64,000 bases of DNA from Propionibacterium sp. (GCA_012839035.1 DUOB01000004.1:1-64000), one strand, 5' to 3'; shown: positions 19,717-31,543, counted from the first letter of the stretch. Notes: generated from the letters alone by a model not told the origin. Translations and numbers: made by a program.

Positions 19717-20358
19717 ATGGACGTTACGGTGACAGGGCGTCATTGCCAGGTTTCCGACGAGTTCCGTGCGCATGTGATGGATCGCATCACCCGGATCGAC
19801 AAGCTCTCCGAGCGGGTCATCCGCGTGGAGGTGCAGGTTTCGGCCACCGGCACGAAGCGAACGCCCGACGACGCAGTCAGAGCAGAGATCACGCTCCGCA
19901 GCCGAGGACCGGTCATTCGGGCCGAGGCGAGTGCCAGCGACAAGGTCGCCGCCTTCGAGTTGGCGCTCGACAAATTGATGGCACGTCTGAGGCGTGCCGC
20001 CGATCGTCGCCGTGACCGGCGTGGGCACCGTGGCCACCAGACCATCCGGGACGTTGATTGGCTCATGGAGATTCCCGAGGTCCAGATCGTCGAGGAAGAG
20101 GACGACGACACCCGCACCGTGGCAGGCATGGAGGTCAAGGGGGACGGTCCCCTTGTCGTGCGCGAGAAGGAACATGTTGCCGCGCCGATGTCCCTGGACC
20201 GGGCGTTGGAGGAGATGGAACTCGTTGGCCACGACTTCTATCTGTTCATCGACAAGACCTCCGGGGCACCCAGCGTTGTCTATCGCCGCAAGGCCTATGA
20301 CTACGGTGTCATCCGGCTTGCGTTGACCGAGGAGGATGCGGAAGTCAGAAGCGCCTGA
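19717..20358 (+). CDS. hpf: Long-form ribosome hibernation promoting factor
   Basis: 213 residues from ATG 19717, directly behind AAGGAGGT. The N-terminal domain (about 1-105) begins MDVTVTGRHCQVSDEFRAHV and binds the 30S decoding region. The C-terminal dimerisation domain (about 155-213), with MSLDRALEEMELVGHDFYLFIDKTSG and RRKAYDYGVIRL, drives formation of 100S ribosome dimers. Long HPF is the usual actinobacterial form. It precedes secA in mycobacteria too; here three genes intervene. Confidence 0.95.
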   Translation: MDVTVTGRHCQVSDEFRAHVMDRITRIDKLSERVIRVEVQVSATGTKRTPDDAVRAEITLRSRGPVIRAEASASDKVAAFELALDKLMARLRRAADRRRDRRGHRGHQTIRDVDWLMEIPEVQIVEEEDDDTRTVAGMEVKGDGPLVVREKEHVAAPMSLDRALEEMELVGHDFYLFIDKTSGAPSVVYRRKAYDYGVIRLALTEEDAEVRSA

Positions 20359-20370
20359 TCCAAGCACCGG

Positions 20371-20411
20371 CAGCGGCCCGGCTCCCAGCGAGTCCGGGCC
20401 GCTGTTCCTTG
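20371..20411 (+). terminator. Probable terminator of hpf
   Basis: Perfect 11-bp stem CAGCGGCCCGG (20371-20381) with CCGGGCCGCTG (20394-20404), 12-base loop, followed by TTCCTTG. It lies 13 bases after the hpf stop, ahead of the convergent gnd gene. Confidence 0.7.
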
Positions 20412-20442
20412 TCCGGCGTCTTTGTGCAGGGACCGGAACTGA

Positions 20443-21882
20443 TCACATCGTCGTCTCCCTGCGGTCGTCACTCCACTCCACGTGGAAGCTGCCGTCGTCG
20501 TCGACGCGCCGATAGGTGTGGGCACCGAAGAAGTCCCGCAACCCCTGCACGAGCGCCGCCGGCAGTCGATCGGCGCGGACGGTGTCGTAATAGGCGAGTG
20601 CGGCGGAGAATCCGGGCACGGGCACACCGGCGGCGACAGCGGTCGCGATGGCGGCCCGCCACCCGTCCTGCGCCTTCGCGAGGTCAGCGGCGACCGACGG
20701 CGCCTCGAGGAGGGTGGTCAGGCGGTGGGCGGCGTACTCCGAACGGATCCGCTCCAACAACCGGGCCCGGATGATGCATCCGGCCCGCCAGATCTTGGCG
20801 ACGCCGGCGATGTCGATGTCCCAGCCGTACTCCTCGCCGGCCCTGCGGATCATGTCGAGACCCTGCGCATAGGCGATCACCTTCGACGCCCACAGGGCAT
20901 CCCGCAACGAGGTGATCAACTCGTCGCGCTCGATGCCCGTGACCGTCCGCTCCGGCCCTTCGAGCACGGCCCTCGCAGCATCGCGCAACTCCGGGTGTCC
21001 TGAGGTCGAGCGCGCAAAGACCGACTCGGCGATCGTGTTGACCGGCACCCCCAGCTCGAGCGCGATCTGTGCGGTCCAGCGCCCGGTTCCCTTCTGCTCC
21101 GCCTGGTCGACGATGACATCCACCAACGGGCGCGCGGCATCGCGCGGATCCGCCTGGTCCAGGACCGTCGCCGTGATCTCGATGAGGAACGAGTCGAGAT
21201 CACCGGTGTTCCACTCCCGGAAGACATCGGCGATCTCGGCGACCGAGAGTCCGGCAGCGCGGAGGACGTCATAGGCCTCGGCGATGAACTGCATGTCCGC
21301 ATATTCGATGCCGTTGTGCACCATCTTCACGAAGTGCCCGGCTCCGTCGGTGCCGATCCAGGTGCAGCACGGCTCGCCCTCATAGTCGGCTGCGATCCGC
21401 TCGAGGAGGGGACCGAGTGCTGCGTACGACTCCCGTGACCCGCCCGGCATGATGCACGGCCCGTGCAGTGCCCCCTCCTCACCACCCGAGATGCCGGCCC
21501 CGACGAAATGGAGCCCTTCCCCGCGCAGGCGCGCCTCACGCCGACGCGTGTCCTCATAGTGCGCGTTGCCCCCATCGACGACGATGTCGCCGTCGGCCAG
21601 CAGGGGGACGAGCTCGTCGATCACCGCGTCGGTGCCGGCGCCCGCCTTGACCATGATGATGATCCGGCGCGGCTGTTCCAGGCTCGCCACGAAGTCGCTG
21701 AGCTTCTCGGCGGGAAAGAATTCGCCCTCGTCGGCATGGGCCTCCATGACGTGTTCGGTGCGGGCGTACGTGCGGTTGTAGACGGCCGTCGGGATGCCGT
21801 TGCGCGCGAAATTGCGGGCCAGGTTCGAGCCCATCACGGCCATGCCGATGACGCCGACCCGGGCCTTGGGGGATGCAGACAT
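20443..21882 (-). CDS. gnd: 6-phosphogluconate dehydrogenase (decarboxylating)
   Basis: 479 residues from ATG 21882. Oxidises and decarboxylates 6-phosphogluconate to ribulose 5-phosphate with NAD(P)H formation in the oxidative pentose phosphate pathway. The dinucleotide fold starts VGVIGMAVMGSNLARNFARNG with NRTYARTE after the second strand. Substrate-binding segments are FVGAGISGGEEGALHGPCIMPGG and GAGHFVKMVHNGIEYADMQ with the catalytic Lys, and the C-terminal tail includes AALAYYDTVRADRLPAALVQGLRDFFGAHTY. Length is that of the long dimeric form. Gene converges with hpf. Confidence 0.96.
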   Translation of the reverse strand: MSASPKARVGVIGMAVMGSNLARNFARNGIPTAVYNRTYARTEHVMEAHADEGEFFPAEKLSDFVASLEQPRRIIIMVKAGAGTDAVIDELVPLLADGDIVVDGGNAHYEDTRRREARLRGEGLHFVGAGISGGEEGALHGPCIMPGGSRESYAALGPLLERIAADYEGEPCCTWIGTDGAGHFVKMVHNGIEYADMQFIAEAYDVLRAAGLSVAEIADVFREWNTGDLDSFLIEITATVLDQADPRDAARPLVDVIVDQAEQKGTGRWTAQIALELGVPVNTIAESVFARSTSGHPELRDAARAVLEGPERTVTGIERDELITSLRDALWASKVIAYAQGLDMIRRAGEEYGWDIDIAGVAKIWRAGCIIRARLLERIRSEYAAHRLTTLLEAPSVAADLAKAQDGWRAAIATAVAAGVPVPGFSAALAYYDTVRADRLPAALVQGLRDFFGAHTYRRVDDDGSFHVEWSDDRRETTM

Positions 21883-22000
21883 GATCAGCCTCTCTCGAAG
21901 GGATCCCATTGTCCCCGTGGGGCCTTCGGAGTCGGTACGCGGGGTCTGCTTCGCGCGAGCCCCCTGTTCCGTGCGGTCAGTGGCGCCCTAGGGTGTGACC

Positions 22001-23134
22001 ATGCCGCAGCACCTGCCCTTGCCGAACGTTGATCCCGACGGCCTGCTCGAATATTCCGTGGTCTTCACCGACCGCGCCCTCAACCACATGTCAGCCCGCT
22101 TCGTGCGGGTGATGCAGGACATCATCGCGATGCTCAAGGAGGCCTATTCCGCCCACACCGTCGCGATCATCCCCGGGGGCGGATCCTTCGCGATGGAGGC
22201 GGTCGCGCGCCAGTTCGCGCACGGAAAGCGTTGCCTCGTGCTGCGCAACGGCTTCTTCTCCTATCGCTGGTCGCAGATCATCGAGGCAGGCGCGATCACG
22301 GATCACCACACCGTGCTGAAGGCTCGCCCGACGACGGCCGACAACCCGTCCCCGTGGGCGCCGGCACCGATCGACGAGGTCGTGGCCACCATCGAGCAGG
22401 AACGCCCCGAGTTCGTGTTCGCACCCCACGTCGAAACGGCCTCCGGGATGTTGTTGGACGACGACTATCTGCGGGCGGTCGCGGATGCGACGCACGCCGC
22501 CGGTGGCCTGTTCGTCCTCGACTGTGTGGCGTCCGGCGCGGTGTGGACCGACATGACCGCGGTCGGGGCCGACGTGCTGATCAGCGCCCCGCAGAAGGGT
22601 TGGAGTGGTCGACCGTGCGCGGGTTATGTCATGTTCTCCGAGGCGGGTCGCGCGGCCATCGAGTCGACCACCAGCTCCAGTTTCGCGGCCGATCTCAAGA
22701 AGTGGCTGACGATTTCCGAGGGGTACGCGGCAGGGAAACACGCCTATCACGCCACCGTTCCCACCGACACCCTGCTGCACAACGCCGGTGTGATGCGGGA
22801 GACATTCGACCGTGGGCTGGAAAACCTCCGGACGGCCCAATGGGAGCTCGGCACGAAGGTCCGGGCGGCGCTGGCCGACCGCGGCCTCCTTTCCGTCGCG
22901 GCGCCCGAATTCGTCTCACCGACCGTGGTGGTGTGCCACGAACCCCTGCCCGGCCGATCCACGGCGGCGGAGCTCGCCAAGGCGGGGGTGCAGGCCGCGG
23001 CCGGCGTACCCCTCGGGTGCGATGAACCCGCCGACTTCGCCACGTTCCGACTCGGGCTGTTCGGGCTCGACAAGTGGGCCGACGTGGACGGCACGGTGCA
23101 GCGCCTTGCCGACGCGTTCGACAAGCTCGGCTGA
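22001..23134 (+). CDS. Class V (PLP-dependent) aminotransferase family protein
   Basis: 377 residues from ATG 22001. The fold-type I pattern is clear: IIPGGGSFAMEAVARQF (PLP phosphate binding), HVETASGMLLDDDYLRAVADATHAAGGLFVLDCVASGAVWTDM (Asp that contacts the PLP nitrogen), and VLISAPQKGWSGRPCAGYVMF with the PLP-binding Lys. It resembles alanine-glyoxylate/serine-pyruvate type aminotransferases; the substrate pair cannot be told from sequence. It is divergent from gnd and followed within 25 bases by the YcaQ-like gene, so the two may be cotranscribed. Confidence 0.85.
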   Translation: MPQHLPLPNVDPDGLLEYSVVFTDRALNHMSARFVRVMQDIIAMLKEAYSAHTVAIIPGGGSFAMEAVARQFAHGKRCLVLRNGFFSYRWSQIIEAGAITDHHTVLKARPTTADNPSPWAPAPIDEVVATIEQERPEFVFAPHVETASGMLLDDDYLRAVADATHAAGGLFVLDCVASGAVWTDMTAVGADVLISAPQKGWSGRPCAGYVMFSEAGRAAIESTTSSSFAADLKKWLTISEGYAAGKHAYHATVPTDTLLHNAGVMRETFDRGLENLRTAQWELGTKVRAALADRGLLSVAAPEFVSPTVVVCHEPLPGRSTAAELAKAGVQAAAGVPLGCDEPADFATFRLGLFGLDKWADVDGTVQRLADAFDKLG

Positions 23135-23158
23135 ACCGCGCTCGACACGAGCGACCCG

Positions 23159-24403
23159 ATGAGCCCGACCGGTCCGGAGACCCGCGACGCGAACGGCCGG
23201 GCGGCGAGCCGCGTGCCCACGGGGCTCACTCTCGCGCAAGCGCGACGCATCGCGCTCGCCGCCCAGGGATTCGGGTCACCACGCCCGGGCCGGGCCGTCA
23301 CGATGCGTGACATCCAGGCCACCATCACACGCTTGGCGCAGGTCCAGATCGATTCGATCAACGTCGTTCGGCGTGCGCACTATCTGCCGTTCTTCTCGCG
23401 TCTCGGTCCCTATGACACCGCGCTGGTCGATCGGGCCGCGGGGAGGGCGCCGCGACGACTCTTTGAATACTGGGGACATGCCGCGAGCCTCATCGACGTG
23501 ACCCTCGAGCCGGCCCTGCGCTTCCGTGCCGAGCGGGCCACCGACGAGGCATGGGGGAGCATGCGTCGCATCGCGGCGGAACATCCGGACCTCGTCGCCC
23601 GTGTGCTCGTCGACATCCGACGCGACGGGCCACTGACCGCACGCCAGATCGATCAGGTGGAGGAGAACCGGCCTCGCGAGCACTGGGGCTGGAATTGGTC
23701 CGCGGTCAAAACCGCGTGTGAGTGGCTTTTCTGGACGGGGCAGATCACCGCGGCCCGCCGCAATGCCCAGTTCGAGCGGGTCTACGACCTGCCGGAGCGC
23801 GTCCTCCCCGAGGCCGTGCGTTCCGTGCCGACGCCGGGCGTGGCGGCGGCGCACGTGGCATTGGTACGCCGCGCGGCGGCGGCCCTCGGCATTGGCTTCC
23901 TTGCCTGTTTCGCCGACTATTTCCGGCTCACGACTTCCGAAACGGCCGCCGCCATCGAAGCGTTGGTGGTCACCGGTGAATTGGAACCCGTGACCGTGAC
24001 GGGATGGGCGCGGACCGCGTACCTCTGGACGAACGCCCGCAAACCCCGCCGCATCGACGCCCGCGCGCTGTTGAGTCCGTTCGACTCGATGGTGTTCGAA
24101 CGGCGGCGACTGCGGGAGCTGTTCGGCTTCGACTATCGCATCGAGATCTATGTGCCGGCGGCGAAGCGGCGGCACGGCTACTACGTGTATCCGTTCCTGT
24201 TGGGCGACAGGTTCGCGGCGCGCGTCGATCTGAAGGCGGACCGGGCCGCCGGTTGTCTGCGTGTGCTCGGTGCCTGGGTCGAACCGGACGAGGACCCCGT
24301 GGAGGTCGGCCGGGAGCTCGTCGCGGAACTGTCCGAGCTCGCGCAGTGGCTGGATCTGTCGCGGATTGAGGTGGCGGAGCCACTAGGATGGCTGAGGTTG
24401 TGA
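23159..24403 (+). CDS. YcaQ/AlkX-like winged-helix DNA glycosylase
   Basis: 414 residues of the HTH_42 superfamily. Residues 63-65 read QID in LAQVQIDSINVVRRAHYLPFFSRLG, matching the Q-x-D catalytic motif of the YcaQ-like branch (E. coli AlkX unhooks interstrand crosslinks), as opposed to Q-x-Q of AlkZ. Other family segments are LFEYWGHAASLI, HWGWNWSAVKTACEWLFWTGQI, LLSPFDSMVFERRRLRELFGFDYRIEIYVP and RRHGYYVYPFLLGDRFAARVDLKADR. It probably excises alkylated or crosslinked bases. It lies 48 bases before secA. Confidence 0.88.
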   Translation: MSPTGPETRDANGRAASRVPTGLTLAQARRIALAAQGFGSPRPGRAVTMRDIQATITRLAQVQIDSINVVRRAHYLPFFSRLGPYDTALVDRAAGRAPRRLFEYWGHAASLIDVTLEPALRFRAERATDEAWGSMRRIAAEHPDLVARVLVDIRRDGPLTARQIDQVEENRPREHWGWNWSAVKTACEWLFWTGQITAARRNAQFERVYDLPERVLPEAVRSVPTPGVAAAHVALVRRAAAALGIGFLACFADYFRLTTSETAAAIEALVVTGELEPVTVTGWARTAYLWTNARKPRRIDARALLSPFDSMVFERRRLRELFGFDYRIEIYVPAAKRRHGYYVYPFLLGDRFAARVDLKADRAAGCLRVLGAWVEPDEDPVEVGRELVAELSELAQWLDLSRIEVAEPLGWLRL

Positions 24404-24451
24404 CGATTGTGCCGTCACTGCAGCACCAGACGATCTCCAGGAGCCGAACCC

Positions 24452-27331
<2,880 letters not shown>

Positions 27332-27437
27332 GCTCGGCTCGGACTTCGGCCCGCAGCCCCCAGGACCTCCAAGCACGGGGCTTCGTCCTCCTCACCGTGA
27401 CGGAACCCCTGGGTGGGACCACGCCGGGAAGGTCCAA

Positions 27438-28034
27438 TCACGGCGATGACCGGCCGCACCGGCGGCCGGGCACTTCGCTGAACGGGAGTGGACCGAAGTC
27501 CGCGACCGGGCAGAACCAGCGATCGCCTCTCTGCTCGAGCCGCAGCGCGGCTGCTCCGAAGCGGTCACCCGCCTGAAGGCGTGCGGAGATCTCCGCGACC
27601 TGCGGGCTCACGAGTTGCAGACGCAGGGAACGCACGGAGAGGGGGCGCGGGTCCCGTTGATGGAGGCGGGCCCGCAGCGTCAGGTCAGCCATGACCGCGT
27701 CGCTCACCCAGCGGGTGAGTTGGGCGGTGGGCCGACGACCCTGGATCGCGTCCACGAGGGCGACCATCAGCGCTCGGGCGTGTCCCCGGAGCGCATCCGC
27801 CGGCCCGGGGTGGATCTGGTCTGTGCGCGGCGCCGATTCGAGCGCAGGGATGGCCGTCAGCGGAAGCGGTGTCATGGCCACGTGGGGATCGACAGCACGT
27901 CCCCAGCGCACCGGGTCCGGACGGAGATCGGGCACGAACGTGCACGGCAGCCGATCGGCCACCACGGCGGGCGATGCGGTGGCAGGGAGCTCGGGGAGAG
28001 TAGGGCGATCCGGGTGAGTGATGATGGCGGTCAT
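27438..28034 (-). CDS. Rv3235 family protein
   Basis: 198 residues from ATG 28034. The C-terminal half (about 85-190) shows the family pattern ARALMVALVDAIQGRRPTAQLTRWVSDAVMADLTLRARLHQR and LRLQLVSPQVAEISARLQAGDRFGAAALRLEQRGDRWFCPVADFG. The N-terminal part is Pro/Thr-rich and disordered. No function is known. In Mycobacterium tuberculosis the homologue sits beside a WS/DGAT gene near secA1, and the same neighbours are present here. Confidence 0.8.
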   Translation of the reverse strand: MTAIITHPDRPTLPELPATASPAVVADRLPCTFVPDLRPDPVRWGRAVDPHVAMTPLPLTAIPALESAPRTDQIHPGPADALRGHARALMVALVDAIQGRRPTAQLTRWVSDAVMADLTLRARLHQRDPRPLSVRSLRLQLVSPQVAEISARLQAGDRFGAAALRLEQRGDRWFCPVADFGPLPFSEVPGRRCGRSSP

Positions 28035-28169
28035 CCCGTCAGCCTGACGAACATCTCCGGCCGATGGGCTCGACCAGCCCCGTTCACGACGGAAACTGTG
28101 GACAACACGCCGAGAGGATGCGCGAGCGGCCGGCGTACCTCTCGCGAGGATCAATCAGGAGCGCCGGAC

Positions 28170-28427
28170 CTATTCGCCGGACTCGTCGTCATCGCCACCG
28201 GCTTGCATCCGCCCGGGCTGGAACAGGTTCATCAGCCCCTGCTGCATGGTCCCGGAGGGGGTGAACCACTCGCGCATCATCGCGGTGGGGGACAAGTGCT
28301 CCATGGACTCGAGCATGCGCCGCTCCATCTCGTCCATGATCGACTTCTGCATGGGGGCCACATCCGGCAGGCCAAGAAAAGCCCGCAGCTCCTGGGGCGT
28401 GCAATCGACGTTGACAGAGATGTTCAT
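28170..28427 (-). CDS. Small DUF6489-like protein
   Basis: 85 residues with an excellent ribosome-binding site (AAGGAGG before ATG 28427). The start MNISVNVDCTPQELRAFLGLPDVAPMQKSIMDEMERRMLESMEHLSP strongly resembles DUF6489 proteins, which I know mainly from alphaproteobacteria. The rest is Met/Gln-rich (MMREWFTPSGTMQQGLMNLF) with an acidic tail. Function unknown. It is divergent from the WS/DGAT-like gene. Confidence 0.7.
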   Translation of the reverse strand: MNISVNVDCTPQELRAFLGLPDVAPMQKSIMDEMERRMLESMEHLSPTAMMREWFTPSGTMQQGLMNLFQPGRMQAGGDDDESGE

Positions 28428-28527
28428 GAAGCCTCCTTGAGAGGTGATCCTATGCACAGGAGCGCCACAGATCGTCATGACCCCGCGGTGTGTTCGATGT
28501 GTGGATGCCTCGGCTACCGTGGGGGAC

Positions 28528-30177
28528 ATGCCCACCCGCCTCTCCGCGCGCGAGATGTCCCTGCTGGCACTGGACACCCAGCACACCCCGGCTCACACCA
28601 GTGCGGTGGACATTTTCGCCGCCCCGGACGATTTCGATATCGATCGCCTCGTCGCGGTCATCAGTGACCGGTTGGCCTATGTGCCTCGTTATCGCATGCG
28701 GTTGCTGCCCGTCCCGGGTTCGCTGGCGGCGCCGGTCTGGGTGGAGGACGAGGATTTCGACCTCAGCTATCACGTGCGGCGATCCGCCCTGCCCAGGGGC
28801 GGGACTCCCGAGCAGCTGCGGGAGTTCGTCGGCCGGGTCTGCGCCCGTCGGCTCGACCGTTCACGCCCATTGTGGGAGGTCTATCTCGTCGAGGGGCTCG
28901 CCGAGAACCGTTTCGCTGTGGTGACCAAGACCCATCAACTGCTCGTCGACGGCATGGACGGTGTGGACCTCGGACAGGTGTTGCTGGACGACAGTCCCGA
29001 TCCGGGTGAGCTCATCAGCGACGAGCCGTGGGAGCCTGCACCGGAGCCGCGGCCGCTCGATCTGGTGGTGGATGCGGTGCGGCAGAGCATCACCGATCAC
29101 GACGCGCTGTGGGACGCAGCGCGGCGCGGAGTCACGGGACTGCTCGGCACGGCCGTCGCAGTGGGGGAGGCCGTCGGTGGTCTCGGGGGTGCCCTGGGCG
29201 AGTTCGCGGGCGCAGCACTGCGCGGGGGGCTTCGGCCCCGGGGCGACACCCCACTGGCCGGTGCGCCATCGGAGCAGCGTCGTGTCGCCCAGGTGAGCAT
29301 GCCGCTGGAGGACCTGCGTGGGCTGCGGATGAACGAGCGATACACCGTCAACGACGTCGTGCTGGCCCTCATCGCTGGGGCACTGCGGGACTGGCTGGCC
29401 ACGCGGGGGGAACCGCCGCCCACCGGCGGTCTGCTCGCGATGGTGCCGATGAGCGTGATCGACGAGGACGGTGAGCCGACGTCGCTCGGCAGCCATGTGG
29501 CCCCCCATCTGATCCAGCTCCCCGTGGACGAGTCCAACGCGCTGATGCGCCTGCACCAGGTGTCGTTCGGGACCCGCGCGCACACCGACACCGGCCGCGC
29601 CGTGAGCGCACGCACCATCAGCGATATCGCAGGCTTCGCACCCAGCACCCTGCACGCCCTCGGCGTACGGGTCGCCACCACCATGTCCCGGCGTCCGCAC
29701 GATCTGATCATCACCAATGCGCCCGGGCCGCAGCATCCGCTGTACGCGGGTGGGGCACCCATGGTGGCCAGCTATCCCGTGTTGCCGCTGCCGCCCGGGC
29801 AGCTCCTGGCGATCGGTGTGACGTCGTACAACGGCCACGTCTTCTTCGGACTCACCGGCGATCGCGATTCCATGAATGACCTGGACGTGCTCGCGCAATG
29901 CCTGACCGACGCCCGGCTCGAGTTGCTCGAAACAGCAGCCCGGGCTGAAGCCACCCGGCAGCCGACCCGGGCAGCGGCCAAGCGTGCGGAGACGCGCAAG
30001 AAGGCCACCCCGCGCAAGAGGACAGCCCCGCGCAAGACGACAGCCTCCACGGCCAGGAAGACCACCAACAGTGCTCCGCGGGGATCGACCACGCCCCCCA
30101 CTGCTCCGGAGTCCGAGCACGCCGACGTGTCGACGAGTCCAGCAGACGATGGCGCGGAAGGAGGAGTGGACGCGTGA
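28528..30177 (+). CDS. WS/DGAT-family acyltransferase-like protein with altered active site and basic tail
   Basis: 549 residues. The N-terminal part is a clear wax ester synthase/diacylglycerol acyltransferase domain: LDTQHTPAHTSAVDIF, PRYRMRLLPVP, PVWVEDEDFDLSYHVRRSALPRGGTPEQL, RSRPLWEVYLVEGL. The condensing motif HHxxxDG reads HQLLVDG at 136-142, so the second, catalytic His is Gln137. The C-terminal WES domain (VNDVVLALIAGALRDWL, ITNAPGPQHPLYAGGAPM) is intact. After about residue 475 comes a tail rich in Lys, Arg, Ala, Thr and Pro (KRAETRKKATPRKRTAPRKT), like histone-H1-type tails. Lipid synthesis is doubtful given the missing His. The stop overlaps the DUF6912 start by four bases, with ku next. 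Confidence 0.85.
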   Translation: MPTRLSAREMSLLALDTQHTPAHTSAVDIFAAPDDFDIDRLVAVISDRLAYVPRYRMRLLPVPGSLAAPVWVEDEDFDLSYHVRRSALPRGGTPEQLREFVGRVCARRLDRSRPLWEVYLVEGLAENRFAVVTKTHQLLVDGMDGVDLGQVLLDDSPDPGELISDEPWEPAPEPRPLDLVVDAVRQSITDHDALWDAARRGVTGLLGTAVAVGEAVGGLGGALGEFAGAALRGGLRPRGDTPLAGAPSEQRRVAQVSMPLEDLRGLRMNERYTVNDVVLALIAGALRDWLATRGEPPPTGGLLAMVPMSVIDEDGEPTSLGSHVAPHLIQLPVDESNALMRLHQVSFGTRAHTDTGRAVSARTISDIAGFAPSTLHALGVRVATTMSRRPHDLIITNAPGPQHPLYAGGAPMVASYPVLPLPPGQLLAIGVTSYNGHVFFGLTGDRDSMNDLDVLAQCLTDARLELLETAARAEATRQPTRAAAKRAETRKKATPRKRTAPRKTTASTARKTTNSAPRGSTTPPTAPESEHADVSTSPADDGAEGGVDA

Positions 30178-30677
30178 ACGTCATGGTTTTTCTCCCGGTC
30201 CAGCCGGTGGAGGTCCGCGCCGTGCGCGCCGGTGAGGACCTCGGCCCCGGCGCGGCGTACGCCGCCACCGCCACCCTCCGCCACACGTTCGACTATGGCG
30301 AGAAGGCCGATGAGGATGCGGACTTCGCAGCCCAGATCTTCGCCTCGCTCCGGTGCCTCATCGACGGCCGCGACCGGCTGCTGCTGGCCGCCGAAGTCAC
30401 GAATCTCCCGCCCGAGTGCGGCGAGGTGACGTTCGGTGAGGTGACCCGCCCACGGGTGCAGTGGCGGGACGTGCGCGCGATCTTTCTTGACGAGCCGGAG
30501 TCCCGGGACGCGCTCCGGGCGTACGCCACGACCGCCCGGGGGCGAACACTCGCCGAGATCTGGGCGGACGAGGCGACCCACGATCTCCTCGAACACCACC
30601 ACTTGTTGTGGTTCGATCCCACCGAACTCGACCAAGCTCTGGCCGGGCTGGGCGACCCACCCACGAAGGGAGACTGA
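30174..30677 (+). CDS. DUF6912 family protein
   Basis: 167 residues from a GTG that overlaps the preceding stop (GTGA). No signal peptide or membrane helix. The sequence MNVMVFLPVQPVEVRAVRAGEDLGPGAAYAAT is the family's N-terminal pattern, and the C-terminal part includes HHLLWFDPTELDQALAGL. No function is known. It lies between the WS/DGAT-like gene and ku, two bases from the latter, so all three are likely one transcript. Confidence 0.72.
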   Translation: MNVMVFLPVQPVEVRAVRAGEDLGPGAAYAATATLRHTFDYGEKADEDADFAAQIFASLRCLIDGRDRLLLAAEVTNLPPECGEVTFGEVTRPRVQWRDVRAIFLDEPESRDALRAYATTARGRTLAEIWADEATHDLLEHHHLLWFDPTELDQALAGLGDPPTKGD

Positions 30678-30678
30678 C

Positions 30679-31503
30679 ATGCCCCGGTCGATCTGGAAGG
30701 GGGCCATCTCGTTCGGGTTGGTCACGATTCCCGTGAAGCTCTATTCCGCCACGGAGGAAAAGGACATCAGTTTCCGTCAGGTGCATCCGGAGGATGGGGG
30801 GCGGATCAAATACAAGCGGGTGTGCGAGACGTGCGGGAAGGAGATCCCGTACGCGGAGATCGCGCGCGGCTACGAGACCCCGGACGGCCGGATGGCCATC
30901 CTGGAGAAGGAGGACTTCGACAACCTTCCACTGCCGACCACGAAAGCCGTCGAGGTGGTCCAGTTCGTCGAGGAGGACGATGTCGACCCCACCTATTTCG
31001 CCAAGACCTATTTCCTGGAGGCCGACGGCCCGGGAGTGAAGCCCTATGTCCTGCTGCGCGATGCACTGTCCGCGAGCAGCAAGGCTGCCGTGGTCAAGGT
31101 CGCGATCCGGTCCCGGGAGAATCTTGCGCTGATCCGCGTCAAGGACGACCAGCTGCTCATGCACACGATGCTGTGGCCCGACGAGATCCGCGATGGTGCG
31201 TTCGCGGCTCCGCCCGCCGACGTGACGGTGTCCGATGCAGAGGTGACGATGGCCCAGACGTTCATCGACGCGCTGTCGGGGGAGTTCACTCCCGAGGACT
31301 ACACCGACTCCTATCGCGAGGCACTCGAAGAGGTCGTCAACGCCAAACTCGCGGGGATCGCGCCGCCCAAGGATGACGCACCGGCCGCCAAGGACGCGGA
31401 TGTGGTGGACCTCGTCGCGGCGCTGCGCGCCTCGGTCGAGGCCGCCAAGCAGCGCCGTGAGGGCAAGGAGACGGGCGGAAGCAAGAAGAGCAAGGCTGGC
31501 TGA
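30679..31503 (+). CDS. ku: Non-homologous end joining protein Ku
   Basis: 274 residues. The bacterial Ku core begins RSIWKGAISFGLVTIPVKLYSATEEKDISFRQVHPEDGGRIKYKRVCETCGKEIPY and continues through YFLEADGPGVKPYVLLRDAL and LMHTMLWPDEIRD. It forms a homodimeric ring on DNA ends and recruits ligase D. The tail after about 235 is Ala/Lys-rich (basic), as in Ku proteins whose tails aid DNA threading. No ligD is in the window. The gene sits two bases after the DUF6912 gene. Confidence 0.95.
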   Translation: MPRSIWKGAISFGLVTIPVKLYSATEEKDISFRQVHPEDGGRIKYKRVCETCGKEIPYAEIARGYETPDGRMAILEKEDFDNLPLPTTKAVEVVQFVEEDDVDPTYFAKTYFLEADGPGVKPYVLLRDALSASSKAAVVKVAIRSRENLALIRVKDDQLLMHTMLWPDEIRDGAFAAPPADVTVSDAEVTMAQTFIDALSGEFTPEDYTDSYREALEEVVNAKLAGIAPPKDDAPAAKDADVVDLVAALRASVEAAKQRREGKETGGSKKSKAG

Positions 31504-31543
31504 CGCCCTCGCAGCGCAGACGCCGGCGTGCCCGTGACGGGCG

